Shown one piece after another: positions 19,072-29,802 of a stretch of DNA of 64,000 bases. Origin of the DNA: Variovorax sp. OAS795 (GTDB lineage Bacteria > Pseudomonadota > Gammaproteobacteria > Burkholderiales > Burkholderiaceae_C). Each line of letters opens with the position of its first letter. Position 1 is the stretch's first letter. The notes beneath the pieces were generated by a model, which saw only the letters and a program-made list of their open reading frames with translations, was not told the origin of the DNA and ran no database searches. The DNA lies in contig NZ_JBEPOH010000001.1 of the NCBI RefSeq assembly GCF_040546685.1, positions 3,968,001-4,032,000 on the forward strand. Direction: 5' to 3'. The translations under genes and the position numbers were made by a program.

Positions 19072-20034
19072 ATGGAATTCAAGGACTACTACAGCGCCCT
19101 GGGCATCGAGCGCACCGCGTCCGACGACGAGGTGCGCAAGGCCTACCGCAAGCTTGCGCGCAAGTACCACCCCGACGTCAGCAAGGAGCCCGACGCCGAG
19201 AAGCGCATGCGCGACATCAACGAAGCCAACGACGTGCTGCGCGACAAGGAAAAGCGCGCGGCCTACGACGCGCTGGCCGACCGCGTGGCGCGCGGCGGCC
19301 GCCCCGGGGGCGATTTCCAGCCGCCACCGGACTGGGACACCGGCTTCGAGTTCCACCGCGGGCCGAACCAGGGCCCGGCCGACCACGCGGACTTCAGCGA
19401 CTTCTTCTCGTCGCTCTTCGGCGAGGCCGAACGGCGTGGTGCGGCCAGGCGCAACTACCGCGCGCGCGGCGAGGACCATCACGCGGCCATCGAGATATCG
19501 CTGGAAGATGCGCTCAACGGCGCCGAGCGCGAGATCACGCTGCGCTCGCAGGAGCCCGACGCCCAGGGCCGGCCCGCGTTCAAGACGCGCACGCTGGGCG
19601 TCAAGATTCCGCCCGGCATGCATCCGGGGCAGTTCATCCGGCTTGCCGGGCAAGGCATGCCCGGCCACGGCGGTGAACCGGCCGGCGACCTGTACCTGGA
19701 GGTGCGCATTGCGCCGCACAGGCACTACCGCGTGGAAGAGCGCGACATCTACATGACGCTTCCCGTCACGCCGACCGAGGCCGCGCTCGGCGCGCAGGTG
19801 AAAGTGCCCGTGCCCACCGGCGGCGCGGTCGAGGTGACCGTGCCGCCCAACGCGCGCAACGGACTCAAGCTCCGGCTCAAGGGCCGCGGGCTCGGCGGCA
19901 AGCAGCCCGGCGACCTGTACCTGCTGCTCGAGATCGCCCTGCCCCCCGCCACCGCCGACGCAACGCGCAAGGCCTACGAGCAGCTCGCGCAGGCATCGGC
20001 TTCGTTCAACCCACGCCAGCATCTGGGAGTGTGA
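19072..20034 (+). CDS. cbpA: Curved DNA-binding protein/DnaJ-class co-chaperone CbpA
   Basis: A 320-residue DnaJ-family protein: J domain at residues 1-70 with the HPD tripeptide (YRKLARKYHPDVSK), a Gly/Phe-containing linker (residues 75-130), and two beta-barrel C-terminal domains without the zinc-finger region, as in CbpA. It stimulates DnaK ATPase activity and, in E. coli, binds curved DNA in stationary phase. The neighbouring cbpM encodes its specific modulator, which supports CbpA over plain DnaJ. Their ends are two bases apart. Confidence 0.92.
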   Translation: MEFKDYYSALGIERTASDDEVRKAYRKLARKYHPDVSKEPDAEKRMRDINEANDVLRDKEKRAAYDALADRVARGGRPGGDFQPPPDWDTGFEFHRGPNQGPADHADFSDFFSSLFGEAERRGAARRNYRARGEDHHAAIEISLEDALNGAEREITLRSQEPDAQGRPAFKTRTLGVKIPPGMHPGQFIRLAGQGMPGHGGEPAGDLYLEVRIAPHRHYRVEERDIYMTLPVTPTEAALGAQVKVPVPTGGAVEVTVPPNARNGLKLRLKGRGLGGKQPGDLYLLLEIALPPATADATRKAYEQLAQASASFNPRQHLGV

Positions 20035-20036
20035 GC

Positions 20037-20348
20037 ATGGCGACCGTTACCGTCACAACAGCGATCAGCGCATCGCAGCCGCTGGCCGCGAGCGAACTGG
20101 CCCATGCCTGCGGCGCCGACACGCAATGGGTGGTGCAACTTGTCGAGGTCGGCATCGTGCAGGCCGCCATCGCCGAGGCGCCGCCCGAGCGCTGGCAGTT
20201 TTCCAGCGCCGACCTGCAATGCGCGCTCGAAGCGCGCCGGCTCGAGCGCGACTTCGGCGTGGGCTTGGACGCGGCTGCGTTGATTCTCGATCTGCAGCAC
20301 GAGGTGCGGCGGCTGAAATCGGTGATCCGCGCGCACGGATTGCGCTGA
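20037..20348 (+). CDS. cbpM: Chaperone modulator CbpM
   Basis: A 103-residue MerR-like protein that binds the J domain of CbpA and inhibits its co-chaperone and DNA-binding activity. The family features are an N-terminal helix-turn-helix-like region (LAHACGADTQWVVQLVEVGI, residues about 19-38), the phrase WQFSSADLQCALEARRLERD, and a C-terminal helix (LILDLQHEVRRLKS). The start is ATG 20037, two bases after cbpA ends; an in-frame GTG at 20031 would overlap the cbpA stop. Confidence 0.88.
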   Translation: MATVTVTTAISASQPLAASELAHACGADTQWVVQLVEVGIVQAAIAEAPPERWQFSSADLQCALEARRLERDFGVGLDAAALILDLQHEVRRLKSVIRAHGLR

Positions 20349-20362
20349 GGGCGGGCCTCAGC
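20344..20362. other. Hairpin spanning two convergent stop codons
   Basis: GCTGAGG (20344-20350), a five-base loop, then CCTCAGC (20356-20362). It contains the stop codon of cbpM and that of the convergent DUF2894 gene. It has no T-run, so it may only weakly attenuate convergent transcription. Confidence 0.4.
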
Positions 20363-20975
20363 CGGCCTTGCCGCGCGAGGCCTTCTTCTGGCCTTCTGCC
20401 CGCGGCGCCGCGGCCGGCGCATTGCTGCTGCCAATCAACTGGTCGACCCACAGCAACGTGTCGACGTACGACATGAACCGGTTCAGATAGTCGGGCGAAA
20501 GCTCGTGCATCAGCATCAGCGAGCGATGCACCAGGTGATGCGAATTGAGCGGACCGGCGTTCTCCGGCACCTTCGCCAGGGACTGCGCGATGCGGCGCTC
20601 GGCACTGAGCCGAGACCAGGTGCTCTTGAAGTAGCGCAGCGTCTTCAGCTCGGGCCCGGCCGCGGCATCGGTTGCACCAGGTCCTTCGGCTTGCAGCGGC
20701 GACTGCCGGGCGATGTGCTCGACGAGTTGCGCGAGCGGTCCCCGAACTGCCGGGGCCTCCCGCTTCGTGCCGTCGACAGTGCGTTGGGCCTCGTCCAGTT
20801 TCTCGCGATACGCCGCGAGCAGCCCCGCCACTTTCTGGTCGAGGATGCGACGCGCATCGCCCTCATGCCCGGCTGCGCGCCGGACCATCGCCTCGAGGAG
20901 TCGAAAGCGCACCGGGTCCACCCGATGCGCGCCGCGCGCGCGCCAGGCATCGAGCGTGGCCACGGGTTCGTCCAT
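20358..20975 (-). CDS. DUF2894 protein, last gene of a putative motor operon
   Basis: A 205-residue cytosolic protein with the DUF2894 signature ATLDAWRARGAHRVDPVRFR near the N-terminus and a helical core (MVRRAAGHEGDARRILDQKV). The second half has TLRYFKSTWSRLSAERRIAQ, GPLNSHHLVHRSLMLM and a C-terminal Lys/Ala tail. There is no signal peptide or membrane helix. It starts four bases after the stop of the OmpA/MotB-like gene and is therefore part of the same operon. Its function is unknown. Co-occurrence with the motor-like pair suggests a cytosolic regulator or effector. Confidence 0.78.
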   Translation of the reverse strand: MDEPVATLDAWRARGAHRVDPVRFRLLEAMVRRAAGHEGDARRILDQKVAGLLAAYREKLDEAQRTVDGTKREAPAVRGPLAQLVEHIARQSPLQAEGPGATDAAAGPELKTLRYFKSTWSRLSAERRIAQSLAKVPENAGPLNSHHLVHRSLMLMHELSPDYLNRFMSYVDTLLWVDQLIGSSNAPAAAPRAEGQKKASRGKAG

Positions 20976-20979
20976 GCCG

Positions 20980-21642
20980 CTACTCACGGGCCTTCGCGGC
21001 GGCGGCGGACTGCTGCCTCGGCGTCGGCGCCATCTCGACGCGGCGGTTCTTCGCCCGCCCTTCGGCGTCGGCATTGGACGCCACGGCCTGCTCGGAGCCG
21101 AAGGCCGCGGCAAACACCGAGGACGAGGGAATGCCTTCTTCGATCAGGGCGCGGGTCACGGTCAGGGCGCGCTGGGCCGAGAGTTCCCAGTTGTCGGCAA
21201 AGGGCCGGCTGCCTTCCTTCGTCTGGCGCATCTGCCGGTCGTCGGTGAAGCCGCTCACCATCAGCACCTCGTCGCGCGCGCGAAGGTACGCGCCCACGGG
21301 CGCGGCCAGGCTCTTGAGCACCTGCCGCCCCTCGGGCTGCAGATCGGCCGAGTTGAAGGCAAAGAGCACGCTGCCGCTGATGCCGATGCGCCCGTTGACG
21401 AGCGTGACCCTGCCGGCCGCGAGCGGCCCTGCCAGCGCTTTCTCGAGCGCTTCGCGGCGCTGCGTTTCGGCCTGCCGCTGCTGCACTTCGGCCTGCAGCT
21501 TGGCCGCAAGGTCCAGCTGCATGCCGAGTGCGCCCACCAGGATCAGCACGAAGGCGCCGACCAGGCCCGACATCAAATCGCCGAAGACCGCCCATACCGG
21601 CACGCTCGGCTCCAGGCCGGCGTCGAGGTCGTCGCGCATCAT
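20980..21642 (-). CDS. OmpA/MotB-like peptidoglycan-binding stator protein (ZorB-like architecture)
   Basis: A 220-residue protein with the MotB/TolR/ZorB layout. It has a short cytosolic N-terminus, one membrane helix with a buried acidic residue (VWAVFGDLMSGLVGAFVLIL, Asp22), a short coiled coil (residues 45-70) and an OmpA-type peptidoglycan-binding domain (about 90-210, NWELSAQRALTVTRALIEE, then NADAEGRAKNRRVEM). Asp22 aligns by context with the proton-carrying Asp of MotB (ADFMTAMMAFFLVM). The start ATG overlaps the stop of the DUF802 gene by ATGA, indicating stoichiometric coupling. The inferred role is the wall-anchored half of an ion-driven motor; no member with known function is recognised. 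Confidence 0.78.
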   Translation of the reverse strand: MMRDDLDAGLEPSVPVWAVFGDLMSGLVGAFVLILVGALGMQLDLAAKLQAEVQQRQAETQRREALEKALAGPLAAGRVTLVNGRIGISGSVLFAFNSADLQPEGRQVLKSLAAPVGAYLRARDEVLMVSGFTDDRQMRQTKEGSRPFADNWELSAQRALTVTRALIEEGIPSSSVFAAAFGSEQAVASNADAEGRAKNRRVEMAPTPRQQSAAAAKARE

Positions 21643-23729
21643 GCTTCGCTTGCCATGGCCTGCTGCCGGCCGGCGATCTGCTGCAGGTCTTCGACGATCT
21701 GCTTCTGCGACATGATGCTGAGATCGATGACCTCCCTGGCCTGCGCCACGTAGTAGGCCAGCTGCTCGTCGCTGCGCGCGATCGACTTGCCGAGCGCGCC
21801 TTCGACGCGCTGCAGATGCGCCACCAGCTTGTCGTTCGATTCGCTGAACAGCTGCACCGCCAGGCCGAAGGCCTCGCCGAGGCTCGCCACTTCGACGGCG
21901 CTGCCGGTGATCTGCGCCGCCACGCCGGCCATCTTTTCGGTTTCCGCCTCGACCTTGCCGGTGAAGCGGTTGCCGACCCGCTCCAGCACATCGGCCGATG
22001 CGCCGACCAGTGCATCGACCGCCGCGCGCTGCTCGGTGGAGGCGTGGTTCACGGCGTCGAGCAGCGTGCCCAGCGTTTCCATGATGCGGCTGCGCTCTTC
22101 GAGCATCGCGTTGTCGCGCGCCATGCTGTCCGACAGCTTCTGGCGCAGTTCGGCCACCACCTCGGCCGCGACGCGCGGCGCCTCGGACGCGGCCTGCAGC
22201 AGCTGCGCGATCTCGGCCACCGTGCCTTTCGCATGAGCCTCGGCCTGGGCCGACATGTCGCGGGCGGTCTGGGCCAGCGTCTCGAAGAGTTGCTGCTGCC
22301 GGTCCGCCGTGTGCGCACCGGCCTGCTGCCACTCTTGTTGCAGGGAGGTCGCCATGGCCGCGAGTGCTTCTGTCCACGCCGTGAGGCGCTGCGCATCGCG
22401 CGACGCGATCTGCGCCTGCAGATCGGTGTGCGCCTGGTCCACGGTGCGCAGCAGCGATGCCGCGTGCTGCTCGAAACCGGCCGCCGCCGCGGCAAAAGAC
22501 TGGTGCGTTTCTTCCGACAGTTTTTCGCTCACGCGCTGGTGCTGCGCGAGCGCGCCGCCCCAGGTGTCCGACACGCTGCCCACCGTGCTTTCGAGGCGGG
22601 CCGACACGGCTTCGACCAGCGTGGCCGAACGCTGCTCGAAGGTCTCGGCAAAGCGCTCGTGCGACGCGCGCAGATCCGTGGCCAGCGTGTCGGAGGTGCG
22701 CTCATGTGCGGCGAGCGCGGCCGTCCAGGTGCCGGCAACCTGTGTCGTCGCCGCCTCGAAGCGGCTCGAGAGCCCGTCGAGTTGCTGCTGCACGGTGCGC
22801 GAGACGGTGTCGTGCAACGACGCCGTCTCGCGTGCGATGCCGGCCATGGTGGCTTCGACCACGGGCTGGATCGTCGCGCCGGCAAGGCGGGCGCTTTCGG
22901 TGAGGCTGTGCTTCAGCGACCGGTCGACGGACGAAGCCAGGCCCGCGTACACGGTCTCGGCCTGCGTGTGGAAGTGCGCCTGCCCCGCGGCGAGCCGCTC
23001 GTTCAAGGCCTCGGCCTGGCGCTCCATCGCGCCCATCATCGCCTGCAGCTGGTCGACCAGCCGGGGCATCAATTGCGCCTGCTGCGCGAGCAACTGGAAC
23101 GACGCCTCGCGCCGATGGGTCTCGGAATACACGCGCAAGTCGGTGGCGATCTTGCTGTCGAGCATCTGCCCGGCCTGCAGCCGCTCGCGCCGGCACAGGG
23201 CCGAGGCCAGGCCCAGCATGGCCGAGGCCGCAACGCCGGCCACCGAGGTGCCGAACGCGAGCCCCAGGCCCTTGACCGGGGCCGACAGCGAGGCCCGGAT
23301 GGCTGGCAGGTCGGTGGCGGTTTCCAGCGCCAACCCGGTGCCGTTGAGCGTGACCACCATGCCGAGGAAAGTGCCCAGCATGCCCAGCAGCACCAGCAAT
23401 CCGGCCAGGTAGGGCGTGAGCGCAGGGCCGGGCAAGCCGACACGCTCGCCTTCGATGCGCAGGCGCACTGCGTTGCGCAGCGACGGATGCAGCTGGGCCA
23501 GCCACGCGCCAAGGTCGGCCGGGGCGGCGGACAGGCCGTCCACGGCGCGGCTCAACGTGGCCGTGGCCTGCTGGAAGCGGTGCAGCTCCAGCGCGCCCAT
23601 GAGGTAGAACGCGCCGACGATCATCGTGACGGCGAGCGCCAGCGGATGCGAACCCGCGTAGCCCGCGCCGACCCAGCACACGACGGCGAGGCCGGCGGCA
23701 AAAACTGCGTAGTGGAGAAATCTGTTCAT
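21639..23729 (-). CDS. DUF802 protein: MotA/ExbB/ZorA-like channel with long coiled-coil tail
   Basis: A 696-residue inner-membrane protein. Four hydrophobic segments lie at residues about 5-24, 30-48, 106-128 and 155-178. The last two carry the proton-channel-type phrases LLVLLGMLGTFLGMVVTL (Thr120) and LGLAFGTSVAGVAASAMLGL (Thr161), the pattern of MotA, TolQ, ExbB and ZorA. A cytosolic, mostly helical tail of about 490 residues follows. It contains W-x-x-A-L-A modules near residues 335, 390 and 452, which correspond to the repeated DUF802 unit. The gene is flanked by ATGA overlaps on both sides. The predicted role is the proton-conducting half of a motor whose tail projects into the cytosol; this is inference from architecture. 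Confidence 0.8.
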   Translation of the reverse strand: MNRFLHYAVFAAGLAVVCWVGAGYAGSHPLALAVTMIVGAFYLMGALELHRFQQATATLSRAVDGLSAAPADLGAWLAQLHPSLRNAVRLRIEGERVGLPGPALTPYLAGLLVLLGMLGTFLGMVVTLNGTGLALETATDLPAIRASLSAPVKGLGLAFGTSVAGVAASAMLGLASALCRRERLQAGQMLDSKIATDLRVYSETHRREASFQLLAQQAQLMPRLVDQLQAMMGAMERQAEALNERLAAGQAHFHTQAETVYAGLASSVDRSLKHSLTESARLAGATIQPVVEATMAGIARETASLHDTVSRTVQQQLDGLSSRFEAATTQVAGTWTAALAAHERTSDTLATDLRASHERFAETFEQRSATLVEAVSARLESTVGSVSDTWGGALAQHQRVSEKLSEETHQSFAAAAAGFEQHAASLLRTVDQAHTDLQAQIASRDAQRLTAWTEALAAMATSLQQEWQQAGAHTADRQQQLFETLAQTARDMSAQAEAHAKGTVAEIAQLLQAASEAPRVAAEVVAELRQKLSDSMARDNAMLEERSRIMETLGTLLDAVNHASTEQRAAVDALVGASADVLERVGNRFTGKVEAETEKMAGVAAQITGSAVEVASLGEAFGLAVQLFSESNDKLVAHLQRVEGALGKSIARSDEQLAYYVAQAREVIDLSIMSQKQIVEDLQQIAGRQQAMASEA

Positions 23730-24412
23730 GGCACTCTGGTTGCCTTGCGAAGGGCTTCGAGCAGCCCTTCGATCGGCTGGAATCGGAGATCGAGTTCGGC
23801 GAGCAGCAGGTTCTTCATGTCCTTGCGGAACACGAGCAGCCACTCGCCGGCATGGGGTTCGCCGGCGGGTTCGGCTGTGGTCGACGCGCCGTTCCCGCGC
23901 AAGCGGTTGAAATGTTTTTCGAGCAATGCGGGCACGCCGGCCAGAAGGCTGTGCTCGCGCGCAGCCAATACCTGTTCCATCACCACGTCCACCGCGGCCA
24001 GCCTTGCCATGGCCGGTGACCTGGCCGCGAGCGTCGCACGCAAGCGCCCACGCAAGGGGCCGATGCCGGCTTCCATGGCCTGCTGCAGCGCGAGGTAGCG
24101 GCGGCGCAGCGGCGCGAAATCGGTTGCCGCCGCCACCGCGCCGTCTTCCGCAATGGCGTTGGCCAGCGCGGTCCGCGCACCGGCGCATTCCCGTTCTTCG
24201 GAACCGGCCGCCGTGCGCAGGCGCGACGACGGCACCGACGCAGCACCGTCCAGCGCCGCGGACAGCGAAATGGCATCGGTCCAGCCGAACCAATGGCTCA
24301 ATCGATCCGAAGTGGCTTGTGCGGGTTCGCGAACGCCGGTGTCGGCCAGTCGGGAAAGCAGGCGAACGAGCGCCGAACCGTTGAAAACTGTGCGCTGAGA
24401 AACGTGCGCCAT
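23726..24412 (-). CDS. DUF3348 protein, first gene of a putative motor operon
   Basis: A 228-residue soluble protein of the DUF3348 family: N-terminal segment TVFNGSALVRLLSRLADTGV, then SDRLSHWFGWTDAISLSAAL, a helical middle (FAPLRRRYLALQQAMEAGIG) and the C-terminal phrase LLVFRKDMKNLLLAELDLRF. It has no signal or membrane helix. Its stop overlaps the start of the DUF802 gene by ATGA. DUF3348, DUF802, OmpA-like and DUF2894 genes recur together in Burkholderiales. The function is unknown; it probably works with the motor pair, perhaps as a cytosolic partner. Confidence 0.8.
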   Translation of the reverse strand: MAHVSQRTVFNGSALVRLLSRLADTGVREPAQATSDRLSHWFGWTDAISLSAALDGAASVPSSRLRTAAGSEERECAGARTALANAIAEDGAVAAATDFAPLRRRYLALQQAMEAGIGPLRGRLRATLAARSPAMARLAAVDVVMEQVLAAREHSLLAGVPALLEKHFNRLRGNGASTTAEPAGEPHAGEWLLVFRKDMKNLLLAELDLRFQPIEGLLEALRKATRVP

Positions 24413-24656
24413 ACCGCCAGAACGCAAAACCTGGCAGTCTACACCGCCCACCTCTGCCGACAGGCCCCGCCAGATGCGCCGGGCCGGGTGAAACTTCCGG
24501 TAACGCGGCAGGCGGTAACCGGGCGTTTTCAGGCCATCGGCCGCCGACCGGCCCGGGCTGCGTGCAGGGCGTGGCGTAATTCCTAAGTCCTCTCGGCGCT
24601 CGCCGCGCGCAGACTCGCCCCAACCGGCCCCTGGCCGGCAAAGCACAAGGAGCGGC

Positions 24657-27734
<3,078 letters not shown>

Positions 27735-27857
27735 CCATTAGCCACCGGCTGCGGGCGGCCGAATGGTCAATTCGGGCGATGCGCGGCCGGGGGGACCGTC
27801 CTATGGTCTGTTCCAGGTCCGGCGCCGCCGGGCTGGCAACCAGAAGGAGTGATTCGT

Positions 27858-28217
27858 ATGCCCGCAACCCTCTATGAACGGCTCGGCGGCGAGGAGCGCA
27901 TCCAGCGGCTCGTTGCCGACGTCGTCGAGAACCACTACAGCAACCCGCTGATCCGCTCGCGCTTCGCGAACAGCAACCGCGCCGAAGTGGAGCGCCACGT
28001 GGTCGAGTTTCTTTGCGCCGGCAGCGGCGGCCCGCAGTGCTACACCGGCAAGGACCTGGTGAGCGCGCACAAGGGAATGAACATCAACGAGCAGGAACTG
28101 GTCGCCGCCATCGACGACATCCTTGCCGCGATGGCCAAGAACGGCTACGACCAGGCCGAAAAGAACGAGGTGGTCGCGATTCTCTATTCGTTGAAGGGCG
28201 ACGTGGTGCGGCTGTAG
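27858..28217 (+). CDS. Group I truncated haemoglobin
   Basis: A 119-residue 2-on-2 haemoglobin. The group I pattern is clear: TLYERLGGEERIQRLV at the A/B helices, NPLIRSRF, then YTGKDLVSAHKGMNI, which contains the proximal His (F8), and the C-terminal helix AEKNEVVAILYSLKGDVVR. Group I proteins bind O2 or NO and often act in NO detoxification or redox sensing. The start at 27858 follows an AAGGAGTG site. It is 123 bases behind the large LuxR regulator gene on the same strand. Confidence 0.9.
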   Translation: MPATLYERLGGEERIQRLVADVVENHYSNPLIRSRFANSNRAEVERHVVEFLCAGSGGPQCYTGKDLVSAHKGMNINEQELVAAIDDILAAMAKNGYDQAEKNEVVAILYSLKGDVVRL

Positions 28218-28281
28218 AACACAGCCGCGCTCTCGCCCGCGCCCCGGCGGCGTTTCGCCGGCCACTCGCAAAGGAACTGAC

Positions 28282-28752
28282 ATGACACGCCAACCATCTG
28301 CCGCCTGGGCGATCGGTGCCGCACTGATCGCGGCGATCGCCACCAGCTGGGCCCAGGCACCCGACCACCGGATGATCTCGCCCGCCGACCTGAAATGGGC
28401 CGACGTTCCCTCGCTGCCGCCAGGCGCGAAGCTGGCGGTCATCGAAGGGCCGATGAGCGAGGCCGTGCCGTTCACCGTGCGCATCCAGATGCCGGCCAAC
28501 TACCGGATTCCGGCGCATTGGCACCCGGCCGTCGAACGGGTGACGGTGCTGTCGGGCACCTTTCACATGGGCGTCGGCGACAAGCTCGACATGCAAAAGT
28601 CGATGCCCGTGACCGCGGGCGGCATGATGATCCTGCAGCCCAAGACGCCCCACTTTGCATGGACCGAGGAAGCGACCGTGGTTCAGCTCCACGGCACCGG
28701 GCCCTGGGGCGTCACCTACGTCAATGCGGCCGAAGACCCGCGGGCCAAGTAA
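28282..28752 (+). CDS. Periplasmic cupin-domain protein
   Basis: A 156-residue protein with a Sec signal (WAIGAALIAAIATSWAQA) and a single cupin barrel: the first metal motif in IPAHWHPAVERVTVLSG (two His and a Glu) and the second near ILQPKTPHFAWTEE. It may bind a metal ion and act as an oxygenase, isomerase or sensor; the substrate is unknown. A GGAAC-spaced ribosome-binding site (AAAGGA) lies 5 bases upstream of the ATG. It follows the truncated haemoglobin gene by 64 bases and probably shares its transcript. Confidence 0.82.
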   Translation: MTRQPSAAWAIGAALIAAIATSWAQAPDHRMISPADLKWADVPSLPPGAKLAVIEGPMSEAVPFTVRIQMPANYRIPAHWHPAVERVTVLSGTFHMGVGDKLDMQKSMPVTAGGMMILQPKTPHFAWTEEATVVQLHGTGPWGVTYVNAAEDPRAK

Positions 28753-28795
28753 GTGAACGGGGGAGCGGCAGGCGCCGCCCGCCCCGGGTGCGGCC

Positions 28796-29071
28796 TCAGG
28801 CCGCGACAGAGTCCGCCTGCACCACCGGCGGGCGCAATTCGTCGACCTCGATCACCACGTCGGCCGGCAGCCCGTTGCGCCGGGCGGCTTCACGGATCAT
28901 CTCGGCGCCGGGCGCCTCGTACAGGCAATAGGTCTTCTTCTTGTCGGCACTCAGGAACGAATAGAGCCAGCGGACCCCGACGTCGTCGTTGATGCGCATG
29001 ATGCCGGCCGCGCCCTCGGGCGAGACCTCGAGCTGTTCGGCAAAGTTGCGTTCGATCAGGTAGAGAGGCAT
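28796..29071 (-). CDS. DUF4242 small protein
   Basis: A 91-residue ferredoxin-like protein of the DUF4242 family, typified by the nickel-binding Streptomyces protein SCO4226. Family phrases are MPLYLIERNF at the N-terminus, GVRWLYSFLSADKKKTYCLY and APGAEMIREAARRNGLPAD. It has no signal peptide. The role is unknown. It is convergent with the cupin gene. Confidence 0.82.
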   Translation of the reverse strand: MPLYLIERNFAEQLEVSPEGAAGIMRINDDVGVRWLYSFLSADKKKTYCLYEAPGAEMIREAARRNGLPADVVIEVDELRPPVVQADSVAA

Positions 29072-29196
29072 GGCAGCTCCTTCACGGATGGGCTTCCATC
29101 GTAGGACCGGCGGACGCGCTGCGGCGCATGCGTTTTGCCCGACTGGCCGTTCGTACTAGCCTGCGGCCTACCCATTGCTCCAGGGGGCCAAAGCAC

Positions 29197-29232
29197 AAAA
29201 GCCGGACGGCGCTTTCGCACCGTCCGGCTTTT
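29197..29232. terminator. Bidirectional Rho-independent terminator
   Basis: A perfect 13-base stem, AAAAGCCGGACGG (29197-29209) and CCGTCCGGCTTTT (29220-29232), with a ten-base loop. The A-run and T-run make it a terminator on both strands. It closes the leftward DUF4148 gene and shields the leftward DUF4242 promoter. Confidence 0.85.
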
Positions 29233-29285
29233 GCGTGTTGCCAGGCGCAAGCGGCCCGTGGCCGCCGCTCCCGGGCCTGCCTGAT

Positions 29286-29627
29286 TTACAGGCCGGCCTG
29301 GCGCGTGAAGCTGCGCGCTTGCGAGGGAACCACGCTGCCTGCGAAGGCTTCGCGGCGCAGGTTCTGGCCGGGTGCGTGTGCGGCGGCGACGGCTTCGCTG
29401 CGAACAGCGGCGCGGTCGGTCGAGGCAGCCAGCACGGGCGCCACGTTGGCCGAGGCAGCGTCGCTGTAGACATTGCCTTCGCGGGCGGCAGCGGCAGCTT
29501 GGGGCGCCACGTCGGCGCGGCTGTAGCCGGACGTCAGGGGCTGCACGCCTTGATAGCTTTCTGCGTGGGCGCCAGCGGCGGCGAGCAGGGAGAGAGCGGC
29601 GGCGGCGAGGATGTTCGAGGTCTTCAT
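29286..29627 (-). CDS. DUF4148 secreted small protein
   Basis: A 113-residue exported protein with a Sec signal (ILAAAALSLLAAAGAHA, cleavage near residue 22) and an Ala-rich mature part containing SYQGVQPLTSGYSRADV and RSEAVAAAHAPGQN, features of DUF4148 proteins that are abundant and multiplied in Burkholderiales. The function is unknown. Upstream lies AT-rich DNA (29640-29790), presumably its promoter, and a strong terminator follows. Confidence 0.78.
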   Translation of the reverse strand: MKTSNILAAAALSLLAAAGAHAESYQGVQPLTSGYSRADVAPQAAAAAREGNVYSDAASANVAPVLAASTDRAAVRSEAVAAAHAPGQNLRREAFAGSVVPSQARSFTRQAGL

Positions 29628-29802
29628 TTCAATTTCCTTCTTGATCGGGCTTTGGATGCCTCGAAGTTTGCACCACGATTACAAGGGAAAACCCTAGTCA
29701 ATCGAATCGCAGTGTTCATGAAATTGAAACAATGGCGCGGAACTTTCGGTCAGGAGAAAGAAAGTACGCACCCCCGCGTAAGAAATTAGGCCCAGTTCTA
29801 CT

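Noticed and set aside
20358..24412. Zorya anti-phage defence system
   Set aside because: The pair resembles ZorA and ZorB in architecture, but no ZorC, ZorD or ZorE gene is present, and the flanking genes are conserved chromosomal DUF genes, not a defence island.
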